A program made the position numbers and the translations under genes. Positions 1-9,775 of a stretch of DNA of 13,518 bases are shown here, piece after piece; positions within the stretch are counted from its first letter, which is position 1, and every line of letters begins with the position of its first letter. Under the pieces are notes generated by a model. It was given only the letters and a program-made list of their open reading frames with translations. It did no database searches and was not told the DNA's origin. This stretch comes from Phoronis ovalis (lineage: Eukaryota > Phoronida > Phoronidae), in NCBI GenBank assembly GCA_028565635.1, contig JAOXYB010037729.1, positions 1 to 13,518 on the forward strand. The letters run 5' to 3'.

Positions 1-108
1 CCTAAAATTTCAAAAAATTTAGATTGGGTTTGCTACCACAAGCTAAAATTTTGGATTGGGTTCTGCGGCACATCCCCGTAGTCAAAAAACTTTGAGTACC
101 CCCCGGGG
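1..108 (-). repeat. transposon-like end with CCCGGGGGGTA tip and internal short repeat
   Basis: Read on the minus strand this block begins CCCGGGGGGTACTC, sharing the 11-base tip CCCGGGGGGTA with the terminal inverted repeats of the 884-bp element at 8389-9272. It then runs through ACTACGGGGATGTGCCGC. It holds two imperfect copies of a unit with GATTGGG near 22-28 and 54-60, a period of 32 bases. The AT/G-run character and the sharp change from the acidic coding sequence at about base 108 suggest a transposable element end inserted at, or recruited by, the gene. The element leaves the window, so its class cannot be told. Confidence 0.45.
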
Positions 109-221
109 TGAGATTACCGTCAGAACTAATGAGGTCATCATCATCGAGGTTGTCAATAGCTTCATCGTCATCATCATCCTCTAAGTCATCAAAGGCTTCA
201 CCATCACCAGGTTGTCGTTCA
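2..221 (-). CDS. last visible exon of an unrecognised gene, acidic C-terminus
   Basis: Exon inferred from splice signals. The acceptor is TTGTTGCAG just before base 221. The first base, T, completes the AG left by the exon ending at 3948, giving Ser and then ERQPGDGEAF. The next residues are extremely acidic (about 20 Asp/Glu in the first 34) and continue the acidic run that ends the upstream exon (EEWEDEGEEDDGAPSV). Matching phase and matching composition support the join. Two ends are possible. The frame stays open to a TAG at 4-2, adding about 38 residues from TPGGT onward that come from repeat DNA. Alternatively a donor (ACG then GTAATC, exon end at 118, phase 1) sits just before the repeat and the gene continues outside the window. 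The acidic part is well supported; the repeat-derived tail may be an annotation artefact or a genuine exonised transposon. Confidence 0.65.
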
Positions 222-1409
222 CTGCAACAAAACAGAAAAATAGTGTTCTACAATAAATGGAATGTTGTATTGAACATGCTCTAAGAGCCAGTTACCAAAC
301 CCCAGAATTTACATAATCCGCCAAAAAGAAATTTCTCACAAAAATTCAATTCACTATATTGATTTGATTCTCTTTATAGTAGGAAAATCTGTCATCTAAA
401 TTCACAACTGCTCAAACTATAACATATGAAAATGAATACTAATCATTACCTGTTTCCTTTATCATAATCAACCAATAATCAATTCATTAATTAAATAAAA
501 ATTAACTCCAGTCAAAACGGCTAATATGGGCTTGAAATTAGGCACACGTGCATTTTATCATAACTAGAAAGGGTAAGATCCTTTTTCTCATATTTGTCCA
601 ACATCGGAATGCACAGCTCTAAATGTATTTGAATGAAAAAGTGAATGCATACAACAGTTTTAAAAATATAGATAATTTTGACCTATTTTAAAAGATGTTT
701 GTCTCCAAGATATGCATCAACTACTGTAGCCTGATTTTCAATATGGTGCCTCCTTTTGTCCCAAAGGACTCCCTAATTGTTAAAAATAACTATCACAAAC
801 AAACTTTAGCATATCTTCATAACTGACTTCTCTAGATAAAAAGTATTAACAGGCACATGCAACAAATGTATAACATTTTTTTTTAATAACACTTGAATAT
901 GATCATATACACAGAGACTAATGGATATTAATATTAAAATTCATCCTTCACCAAATGAGAAATTGGCTCAGTTTTCAATTGTATAGTTGAATATTATAAG
1001 TACAAAATATTTACAAACCAACTTTATATATAGTTATATTTACCTATCATAAATAAGCAGTGCATTAAGAAGAAATAGATTAATTTGTTCCTAGCTATGA
1101 TTTGAAGAAAACATTATAAAACAATTTTTAATATATAAGCCATGTCTTTTCACTGAGGAATAGATTTTCTGATTTTTTTGGCTTGCCTAACTATAATGTA
1201 ATATTTGTGCTTAATTCCTTTGTCTAAAAAAATCAAAATCTTCCATTTAATGGTTACTAGTTTCCTGCAAGCTAGTACATGTACACTGAAAGTTGCACAC
1301 TGCATTGGAACACTGCAGTCAAAGTCAACACAGCACTTCTTATCCAAGTGTTACATGATCTCAAATATTTGCTAATAACTGAGTTCATACAAAAAATTAT
1401 CTAAAAGGC

Positions 1410-1412
<3 letters not shown>

Positions 1413-1442
<30 letters not shown>
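1413..1442. repeat. (TA)n microsatellite
   Basis: About 15 uninterrupted AT units followed by TGTGTGG, inside the large intron. Simple sequence repeat, likely length-polymorphic. Confidence 0.95.
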
Positions 1443-1446
<4 letters not shown>

Positions 1447-2759
1447 GTTAAGCCTAATGTACAGCTGCACCAATACATACAGGATTATTCTCTTTTTTAA
1501 ATTTTATCAAGAACAAATATTTCCTGTTTCAACTCTATGACCCATACATTTTGAAAAGAAACTTTCTGCAACAGTTTCAATGGTAACAAAGTCTCGGATA
1601 TACAGAAACATGATTTCTGTCAATAGGATGCTAAAGCTCATCCCTTTTCTGTGGCAGTTTTTTTTACACTTCCAAGCTTAACACAAATGTTAAAAGTGCA
1701 ATGTGCAGCTGAATACATGAAATCCTTATTGATTTTATACAACACTTAGTCAATGAGGAAAATGAGTTTGTGTTATTTATTATAAAGCAAATCAAATTTT
1801 ATCCTTTTCCTTCAAGAACAAATACTTTACTATTATCAGATATGAAATTTCAAAAGACATCAGTTGTTACTATATAACCTTATCATACCTAATATTTATC
1901 TGATTAGTCGAAGCCAAATTTCAATATATATTATCACCTAATATTATTATAATCATAGTAAATCTGTTTTAAAAGTATGACTTGCAATTTATAAATATTA
2001 CATTCGTGTCATTGGTTACCAGATTATGAGAAAATTTTACCCTAAAACAACATGATATCAAAACTTAAATGTATTTCTTTTAGAGAAAAAAAAAATGATT
2101 TCCTTGTATTTGTTTGATTCACCTCTTAATGGTTGCTATATGAAATTTTTTAACCTTTAAAAGACAATTTCTTTTTCAATTTTGTTATTGAATACACTTT
2201 ACAAAAACTGATTATGTATAATTTCTGATGTTAAAACTAAATCCTGTCAAATAGCAAAAGAAGTACGTATAATTATATATAGTTATATGATGTCATATCA
2301 AATACCAGCAAAATAACCAATTATTACAATTGGTACCAAATCATGTATAATCGCTATGATGATTATTATTACTACTTCACAACTGGTGTACATTTAAAAT
2401 AATATTTTAATACAGTACTATGTAGATTTTACACTAAATATATAGGGTCGAAATGTCCAACAGCCTTGAAATGTTGCTACAACTGTGTCAAATTTTGAAG
2501 TAATTTAGGTGGCTAGTACCATGTGGGGTAACGTACACATACTTTATACTTTAAGGCTAATTTTAGTAATTGAATCGAAAAAATAGGCTAATGAAAGTAT
2601 ACATTTTTTTGGAAAGGTACTATTTAAACATAAGAATTGTGAAAAAAGTACTTGATTATGTAATCAACAAGTGAACTCACCTTCTTCAAAACATAAAATA
2701 AAAAAAATTATAAGCTCAATAACTTTTAGCATCTCAACTAAAGCTTGGTCAAAATTTAC

Positions 2760-2874
2760 CCTCCAACAGGAATTTCTAATAAAGTGTCTGAGATTTTTGA
2801 AACTTGTACTGCTTTTAAATGCTGTACTTCTCGAAGATGGGTGTCAGAAAAATGAAAATGTTCTGGTAGAAAGT
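2760..2874 (-). other. possible cryptic or alternative exon
   Basis: On the minus strand a pyrimidine-rich acceptor (CTTTATTCAAATTTAG before 2874) is followed by 115 bases open in one frame (DFLPEHFHFSDTHLREV and onward to LLEIPVG) and then a donor GG|GTAAAT at 2759-2758. The peptide looks more protein-like than random AT-rich sequence. However, the open frame needs entry phase 1, while the upstream exon leaves two bases. Spliced that way it would read RLSTRTFSFF and stop. It could be an alternative terminal exon, a relic, or chance. Confidence 0.2.
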
Positions 2875-3724
2875 CTAAATTTGAATAAAGTAAAAATCTA
2901 AAACACACTTAGAGATCTCTTGTTGCGACAACATTTTCAAAATAGAGTTTTTACCAAAACTGGTTGTCTTACTGATTACTTAATCATGTGTCATATAGGA
3001 AATTAAAGTAAATATTCACAGTGTCTTCAAAAATGTAAATTTGACAAGCAGTTTATACTTCTAAAAATCTATGCCGACTGGTGCTCATAGATTTCATTGG
3101 TTTATATCCAAATACGCATTGCCTGTATTACCATATAATAATATATCCACGCTTAAAAGGGATACAATAGTTCATGTTAAAAACAACTTAAGTAAAAAAA
3201 TTATCAATTTTGTGTTTTAAACAAGTTTATTATCCGGTATTATATTATCAATTTTGAGTGAAATTGTCTCCACAGGTAATAATACATACTGTGTATATTA
3301 TCTAAACTTTAAATCATACCTACACAAGTGCTTTTTTATTTCAATTATAACCACTACATTGAAGATATCTGTCTACATGTTGAATTAACAGTATAATCCA
3401 GGTATTATGGGTTTTGATTACTATTTGAATTTATGAGCCATTAATCACATATAAAAGATGTGCAAATATAAGAGGCATAAAGCACCTTTTAACAAGTCCT
3501 TTTAACATACAATGGTACCATACAGGTGACTGACAGACTGAATACAAAAATATTACCGACTGGGGCAGAAATATGCAGCACAAAAACTGCATTCACTAAT
3601 TTATTTAGCCTTCAATCATCTAATATTTATTGTATTTTTCTTTTCAAGTCCAACTTATGTATTTATCCCTTAATTCATGCAGAAGCCAGATATATAATTA
3701 TATAAACTTTTTGGTCACTTAACT

Positions 3725-3757
3725 CTGGGACTAAATTCTTAGTTATATTAGTCCCAG
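3725..3757. repeat. short perfect inverted repeat
   Basis: CTGGGACTAA at 3725-3734 is exactly complementary to TTAGTCCCAG at 3748-3757 with a 13-base loop. It lies about 190 bases downstream of the donor at 3947 in the intron of the minus-strand gene. It could be a small hairpin or remnant of a foldback element; no function can be assigned. Confidence 0.6.
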
Positions 3758-3947
3758 CTTAACTTAACCTTTAGTGAAAATCTAATTTTTGGCAATGTGA
3801 GAATATCAAATTATAAATAGTATGTTATTGGCTTCCAGGATAAGTTTATTTAATCAAAACAACCTCTGATAACTAAAGAAAAAAACATCATATCAAAGAA
3901 AAACAAGAAAAGTAACCTTATTTGAGATACCAACTTCTTTTGCTTAC

Positions 3948-5692
3948 CTGACACTGGGAGCACCATCATCTTCCTCTCCCTCATCTTCCCACTCTTCCAC
4001 TCCATCGTCACTTAATTTTAATGATACCGCAGACTTTTCACGAAGTTTCACCGTTTTCGCCGGAGCACCATCACCTCCAGATCTGTTACCTAATCCTCCA
4101 GCTGATTTTGATTCTTTGTGATAAAATAATGTTTTAGGAGCAAGTGTTGATGTGTCTGACACAGAGCCATCACTAGTGTTATCTTCAGAATTTTTTCGTT
4201 CAAGTTGCGGTGAATTAGGAGTATTGCAAACTTCACTGTATGGCTTCGATGGCGTGTAGTGTGCATTACGAACTTTTGATGCAATTTCTTGTGCTGAACC
4301 TGGCCGTGACAAGGCGGATATTGGTCGGGTAATTGCAGAAGGGGGGCGTGTAGCAACAGTGTTGACCTTTGTTCCAGGTGGAGGACGAGGGACATGTTTT
4401 GTTGTCATGGTTTTCTTTTTAATGTCCTCTTTGTCAGAACATTCCCTGTCACTACTGCTTGGACTGCGTACTACTTTTTCTACAATGACTCGATTATCTT
4501 TTCTTGCTGAAGCTGGCCTTATTGGTCTCTTAAAACCATTTTCTTCCCCTGCACTAGACTTCTTACTGAGTTTTTTTGCTGATGGAGGTCTATGTGTAAT
4601 TGCTTTATCAGCTTGCTCATAATCTGATGAGAAGTCTGTCTTCTTACCTGACAGTGGTCTACCTGTCAATGATAATGAGAAATTAGCATTTTGAGGAACA
4701 ACGCTCCCATGAGAATTTGAAACTGATGTTCTTTTTGGAGATGGGGAGTCTAGTTTCCTTTTTAATTCCTCACTCGCAACTTCAACTTTTGCCATAAAAA
4801 TATTACGAGCATTTGAGGCACTGTAATGTGGGCCATAGTCAGAAATCACATAATTAGCAGTACAATAATTTTCTAAAACAATTTTATCCATGTTACCTGG
4901 ATTAGGTTTATACTTTGAAGGTGGTGTCGGTGGTTTACTTTGCAAGGTATTGCTTCCCAGATGTGGCTCGTTCCTCACAAGTCCTGTAACATTATGTGAT
5001 GTCGCTGTCTGACTGACTTTTCTAGTAGCGCTGTTTGTTGGTGGATTTTGCGAGCTATTTGAATCCCATCTAGCAACCCTTATTCCAGAATGAGGTCTTA
5101 AGAAAGAATTCAGAGAATTTGAGACATTTTGTGGTGAAGATGGCGCAATAAAACCATTCTGTTGTGTAACATCACCAGATTTCTGTTTGGTTGGAGGTGT
5201 GTTAGGTGGTTGCACTATGTCTTTAGCACTCAATGGTCTTGCATATGGATTAGAAGTAGATGGAACAATGGGCGAATTACCTCTACCATTAGAATTATAA
5301 TGTAAATTTCCAGAAGAATTCTGCCTGCTAAAAGGTGCATAGAATTTTGACGGGCTTGATGGAACACTACTTGAATGATTTCCAGGGTCCCCACTGGAGT
5401 GTTGCATAGTTGATGTCGAGGTGTGTAGAATTTCTGCTTGACTCAACATCTGCTCAGAAGATGGTCCTGGTGCAGAATTGCTGTACTTCAATATAGGTTT
5501 GTCTTTCTGTTGCCGTAAAGGCAGCTGTTTTTTCAACGAAAGCTCTTCAAGACTGGCGCTTAGTGAATTCATTGCGAGGAAGCCAGCCATTGTTTTATGT
5601 ATATCTCGCCTGTTTTTCTCTATCACACTCCAGTTTTTTCGTATTCTTTTATGAGTTTCATCAATTTTGGTATGGTTTCCATATTTGATTGG
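3948..5692 (-). CDS. large central exon of an unrecognised Ser/Pro-rich disordered protein
   Basis: An open frame of 581 codons plus two bases, bounded by acceptor GTATTTTTAG before CCA (5692) and donor CAG|GTAAGC after 3948. The frame has a stop just outside the acceptor. It enters in phase 0 after the exon at 5814 and leaves in phase 2. The first 60 or so residues (PIKYGNHTKIDETHKRIRKN, then a segment containing IHKTMAGFLAMNSLSASLEELSLKK) look helical and charged. The rest is low-complexity and probably disordered: Ser/Pro/Asn-rich, then Lys/Arg-rich, with eight copies of R-P-x-S-[A/G] (for example RPPSAKK, RPASARK, RPGSAQE), ending acidic (EEWEDEGEEDD). There is no signal peptide, membrane segment or enzyme motif. 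Basic-proline repeats plus an acidic tail resemble cytoskeletal or scaffold proteins, but this is only an impression and I cannot name the family. There is no internal ATG requirement: residue 23 is encoded by GTG in mid-exon. Confidence 0.85.
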
Positions 5693-5813
5693 CTAAAAAA
5701 TACAAAATAATAATTATACACTGATTAAAACTATACAATTTATTGTACTGCAATTTAAAAAGCTCTTCTCAAATAACGTTTAATTATACAAACAAAACCA
5801 GTAGCAAGGGTAC

Positions 5814-5936
5814 CTTCACAGAATAAGCAGAACATGTGGTGTTCTTCATGTCTTTAAGAAATGTCAAAATTACTCTCTGATGTGAGCAGTACTCTTTTAA
5901 TTGATAATACAGTAAGGCCGTTTTTTCAAAATTCAT
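5814..5936 (-). CDS. first visible coding exon of the same gene
   Basis: Exactly 41 codons, from an ATG at 5936-5934 (context ACCAAGATGA, A at -3) to the donor GTGAAG|GTACCC at 5814. It joins in phase 0 to the exon starting at 5692 across a 121-base intron. The peptide begins MNFEKTALLYYQLKEYCSHQ and continues RVILTFLKDMKN, helical and protein-like, and runs smoothly into PIKYGNHTK. An in-frame TAA lies four codons upstream, so translation starts here or the exon begins at an acceptor such as AATAAAAG|ACCAAG (5942) or TTTCTTAG|CTG (5985). An upstream ATG at an exon end (AGAATG|GTAAGT, 7595) could also join in frame to ACCAAG, adding M-T-K. Too short for a simple ORF scan, but phase and composition make it convincing. 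Confidence 0.7.
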
Positions 5937-7098
5937 CTTGGTCTTTTATTAATAATCCAGTTAATCACAAGCATAAATCAAACAGCTAAGAAACAAGTTA
6001 TACACATTTCTTCTCATATAAAAACACTTAGCAAGAATGACATTGCTCCATTTGTTTGTAGAGAAGATAAATAGTTGCTACAGGTTACTACACAAGATTT
6101 TACATGTGCGGAACATAACGCTGTACAGAAATATCCATAGGTCCAGGTACAATAGCAAACATTGCCTTTTAATCAGCAATTAATAAAAACAAAGATACAG
6201 ATACATGTTACTGTTTTGATAGTAATGAGAGGGTTTGACATATGGGCATAAACAGAAACAAATAATCTTGTAAAAGAAGATTTACCTAGGTAATCCTTCA
6301 TTATAATCAATCACATTGCCTGACAAACAAAATATTAGGTAGTAACAAGAATGAATAACACAGAGCATCTTCCAGAATTTACTGAAGAGGTAATTTTTTA
6401 CGATTGGCCAAAATGTAGTCTCTAATCTATCATATGGCATATTACATGGCCACTAGTATTCTTCATCTCTAATAACCAACAGCAGCCTTTTTTGAGTGTA
6501 CTAATGAGCATTTTTACCTCTTTTCCTTTAAATTCGCTTTCCTCCTCAGTTCCAGGAGTAGGTATGAGACACAGTTATCTGACTGAACAGATTTTTTTTG
6601 CAGATTTAATACTAAATATGTATTTATTAGCATTGAGGTGGATGGGAAAATCAACTTCAACTATTTGGTTTACTAGTCTCAGATGCTAATATATTGCACA
6701 TAAAAAATGATTCACTGTTGGAAATGTAACCTATACATGACTGATTCCAATTACATTATTTTTGTGAACAGGAATGATATTAGAATTCAAAGTTGATTTA
6801 AGAATGACAGAACAATTCACAGGTTTAGTCACGTAGGTGGTTTGTAAAAACATGCTGCAATGTTTATAGCATGCTCCAGCAATTATAAGACCTTAGAATA
6901 GAAAATTTCTGTTTTTAATCAACATTTTTTAATGTTACCATCAAGTTTGGATTTTCTTTGGCCTTTTTGGTTGGATTTAAAAAAAAAATCAGTTTTAATT
7001 CAAAATGATACAATAATGCTAAAGGGATTATGTATAGCTCTTATATATAATTTATATCTAAGTCCTTGGAATTTAAATGGAATACTAATAAGTATAAA

Positions 7099-7128
7099 CT
7101 AGGATATATAAAACTCTGTATATCCTAG
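7099..7128. repeat. short inverted repeat CTAGGATATA
   Basis: CTAGGATATA at 7099-7108 pairs perfectly with TATATCCTAG at 7119-7128 over a 10-base loop. The word GTATAAAC/GTATAAAC flanks both sides as a direct repeat. Possibly a tiny foldback element with target duplication, or chance in AT-rich DNA. Confidence 0.5.
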
Positions 7129-7245
7129 GTATAAACAACAGTTACTCTGCAGTTATGTCATAGAGTAGACACAAGTTTACATGAACAGGAAAACGTACAC
7201 ATAAATGATAATAAAAGTTACAGACTGAATTTAGGAATATATTAG

Positions 7246-7272
7246 GTAACTATCTTTTTAAAAGACAGTTAC
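7246..7272. repeat. 27-base near-perfect palindrome
   Basis: GTAACTATCTTTT and AAAAGACAGTTAC form 13-base arms with one mismatch around a single T. Non-coding, function unknown. Confidence 0.55.
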
Positions 7273-8380
7273 TAGATACTGACACATTCAAAAACTTGTG
7301 CCTCACTAATCCTGCTTAAAAATTCATATTTTTGAGGGAGTTCTTTTGGACTAACCTCCGCGCATATGCTAAATATTATCAAAGATACACATATAACACT
7401 CCATGCCAAAATAATGCAATTGTGTCACTGACAGTCAGAAAATACATATTTTAATATATTTCCCACATTAGTGATTATAATCTATACACTTATTATAATA
7501 TAAATAACACTGATATATTGATAAGCAGAATAATCTAAGCAATCACACATAAGAAGTAACCACAATTATTGATAAATAGCATAAAAATACTTACCATTCT
7601 AAATTCTACACGGACATTTTTTTAGCGAGTTTACAAAAGATAGCTATTTACTTATGAGACCAAAATACTATATTTTATACACAAGAACTACAAATTATCA
7701 AGAGATCTATGTAGATGATAATAGACGATATCTAATATATGGCAGCTTTTCTTTGAAACTGTATTTTATAGTGTTACTAGAGGAATAACGCTCAATTTAC
7801 AATTTCCTCTGTACATACTGTATTAAAATTTAATGTTAATTGTTACAGTATATAAACTTCTACATAAGTTTGGTTCTAAGCATGCATGTTGCTTGATATT
7901 TTCAGCTACAAATAATAATATCATTTGTCCACAGACAATAAAATAAGATTTAAAATTGATTTTAATCAGACTATTTTGAATGGGTAACATACTTTAAAAT
8001 TGATTACCAGAGAACGTATTACAGACTGTTAGTAGGGATATTTGAGACATTATAGATTGTTAAATTAGACAGCACAAAAACGTTTAAGCGTGGATAGTTT
8101 GCTACAAATGAAGAGACATAGCAACAGTATACAGCAGATTTAGTTATACATAAGTAACTCAATATAAACATATGGTGTACAGCTAACTCTGAAAGTTTTA
8201 GAACATGATAATCAAGCTACATATATAAATAGAATTCCAATATTTTGTGCAATTCTAGTAAAAACAATAAAATTAAGGAGCAATATGTAATTCATTAACT
8301 TTCATGAGGCATTTATAATTGTTAGTATATTAAACTTACTAGTATGCACATCATGAATATTTGCTTTTTAAAAACTATAT

Positions 8381-8388
8381 ATTTTAGT
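8381..8388. repeat. left target-site duplication ATTTTAGT
   Basis: ATTTTAGT directly before the CCCGGGGGG tip, repeated exactly at 9273-9280 after the other end of the element. Confidence 0.85.
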
Positions 8389-9272
8389 CCCGGGGGGTAA
8401 CAGTCAGAATAGCTGGGTACGCATGTTCGTTACAAAAAAACGGACGAAAGGGTATGTTTTTCAGCATTCAGACCGGGCACCCAGTACGCCCTGAAAATGG
8501 TATAAAGTAGCTTAAAAATCTTACAAAAACGAAAAGTTAGTCCCAAAAATAATAAAAGGGTGTTTTCTTTGTTGTTTTTGGTTGTCGATATTATTTGGCG
8601 ACCTTTTTTTTTTTTGGGAACGTTTTTTTTTCGGAGTGGCTAAACGTCCTGTTTACCGGACGGCGTATCTTGGGGCTAAACGTCCGGACATCCAATTCGG
8701 ATCAACTCGGCTTTTCCCGTATTGGCGGAATCTCTCGAGATCTAAAACCCGCACATTGCAAGAGGGAGATGGAGCCAGTTTTAAAGTAAAGCAATATGAG
8801 CATAAAATAAATTCATTATAAAAATTAAAACTCTGGGTGCATGATCCCTCTAAGCAGCCACTGAAAGACTTAAAGATAAGGCTCAAAAAAGGGCAATCTA
8901 TTGACTAGCTATTGCATAAGGATGGAACATTTTCAGTTAACCATTAAAGTCCTGGGACATAAATGAAGTTTTATTTGACCGGACAAGTAAGTAAGTAAAA
9001 CGTCTGGCAGAATGATGTTCTCGTGAGATTTCTCGATGTCCGGACGTTTAGCCCCAAGATATGCCGTCCGGTAACCGGACGTTTAGCCACGGCCTTTTTT
9101 TTGGTTGTCAATCTTTCTTGTTAAGGTCCTAAAGGCCAAAAAGGGTATGAGTTTTTGAGCTCATAGGTCCCAATAAGGGTAGGAATTTTGAGCTCCTAGG
9201 TCCCACAAAGGTTTTTTGTTAACCTTCTTAACAAACATGGATACCCAGTTATTCTGACTGTTACCCCCCGGG
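8389..9272. mobile_element. 884-bp non-autonomous DNA transposon (MITE-like)
   Basis: Terminal inverted repeats of about 44 bases (8389-8432 and 9229-9272) start CCCGGGGGGTAACAGTCAGA and differ at about four positions. They are bounded by an exact 8-bp target duplication. An 8-bp duplication is known for hAT, Merlin-, P- and MULE-type elements; the G-run tip does not let me choose. There is no transposase: the short frames inside are spread over T-runs and repeats. Just inside the right end, two tandem copies of a unit of about 33 bases (AAGGGTA...GAGCTC.TAGGTCCC) occur, with a weaker relative near the left end (AAAGGGTATG). The T-rich internal parts (TTTTTTGGTTGT, CTTTCTTGTTAAG) resemble the repeat at 11436-11619. 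A second element is nested inside. Confidence 0.85.
8636..9090. mobile_element. 455-bp element nested in the larger one, 56-bp inverted repeats
   Basis: Arms at 8636-8692 and 9035-9090 are inverted copies with about four differences including one indel. Each arm starts GTGGCTAAACGTCC and carries a second GGCTAAACGTCCGG about 36 bases further in. Between them is a GTCCGG/CCGGAC hairpin, so one arm has direct and inverted subrepeats, as transposase-binding ends often do. The core is AT-rich, encodes nothing convincing, and contains a short (AAGT)n stretch near 8986-8999. Flanks are T-runs (TTTTTTTTCGGA and GGCCTTTTTTTT), so a target duplication is not clear. Alternatively the inverted repeat is an internal structural part of the outer element rather than a separate insertion. 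Confidence 0.7.
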
Positions 9273-9280
9273 ATTTTAGT
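9273..9280. repeat. right target-site duplication ATTTTAGT
   Basis: Exact copy of 8381-8388, directly after CCCCCCGGG. Confidence 0.85.
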
Positions 9281-9775
9281 TTAAATTCAGTATTTTCCAG
9301 TAGTCCTATTCTATTCAGATTTCATATCAAATGCTGACACAATTCAGACCACTTGCCATTTTCCAGCCATCTTAAATATCTGATTTAAAATTGATTTCAT
9401 GCCAGAAAAGCAGTATTCACGGGATCACAATGCAGGAATATCAATTGAAAGAAGAATGTTCCTATCTAACACGAAACCAAGCAATCATCAATCCCGGGTT
9501 ATCGGCATAATGTCCGCAGATTCAAGACCATAATGTTTAGAGTGTATCAGTATTTCTACCCCGCGTTTACTACTAAGCTGGATTCAATTGAAAAGTCAAA
9601 TATATTTGTTATGTGCTTTGAAATGTGACGTTAAAAGTCAAAAGTAAAATTAAGTTTTGGAAAATCAGTCATGAACAGAGTGAAGAAACTAAACGTTATT
9701 TAAGCGTTTCGTGACAAGAAAACACTTGATTTTTGGAGCTTATGTAATCTAGAGATCGAAATTGTTCCTATGTAC
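9281..9775. other. non-coding stretch, nothing recognised
   Basis: No open frame with coding character, no repeat pair and no RNA gene seen on either strand. If the candidate first exon at 9776-9855 is real, this is the beginning of its first intron. Confidence 0.5.

Larger units (their letters stand above)
222..3947 (-). other. large intron of the minus-strand gene
   Basis: This 3.7-kb AT-rich stretch lies between donor CAG|GTAAGC (exon end 3948) and acceptor TTGTTGCAG (exon start 221). It contains the TA microsatellite at 1413-1442, a possible exon at 2760-2874 and a hairpin at 3725-3757. The open frames at 1150-1347 (minus) and 2671-2901 (plus) lack ATG starts and have no protein-like composition, so I do not call them genes. 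No tRNA or other RNA gene was seen. Confidence 0.65.
5943..8380. other. non-coding AT-rich stretch, probably 5' intron or leader region
   Basis: No coding exon is convincing here. Several splice-like pairs occur on the minus strand (6286-6319, 6518-6544, a donor after 7595) but none chains in frame to the exon at 5814. The plus-strand frame at 6492-6689 has no supporting features. Two short inverted repeats (7099-7128, 7246-7272) are listed separately. Most likely an intron in the 5' part of the minus-strand gene. Confidence 0.45.

Noticed and set aside
1150-1347. 65-codon minus-strand open frame
   Set aside because: It has no ATG at its start, AT-rich composition, no splice pair of compatible phase and no recognisable motif; likely chance within the intron.
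2671-2901. 76-codon plus-strand open frame
   Set aside because: It starts at GTG, is Lys/Leu/Ile-rich as random AT-rich sequence would be, and lies inside the intron of the opposite-strand gene.
4090-4622. Open frames overlapping the large exon on both strands
   Set aside because: They are shadows of the 581-codon exon in other frames, without independent support.
6286-6319. 34-base segment with a strong acceptor and a donor, frame NVIDYNEGLP
   Set aside because: It cannot be joined in frame to the exon at 5814-5942 or to other candidates; a non-coding leader exon is possible but unsupported.
6492-6689. 65-codon plus-strand open frame and a possible 27-base microexon (6518-6544, minus)
   Set aside because: The plus frame has no protein character. 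The microexon has a weak acceptor and does not chain with its neighbours.
7595-7640. AGAATG followed by a perfect GTAAGT donor on the minus strand
   Set aside because: It could be a leader exon joining in frame to 5942, but there is no upstream support. It is mentioned as an alternative start rather than annotated.
8582-8886. Three overlapping short open frames
   Set aside because: They lie across T-runs and the inverted-repeat arm of a transposon; they are not genes.
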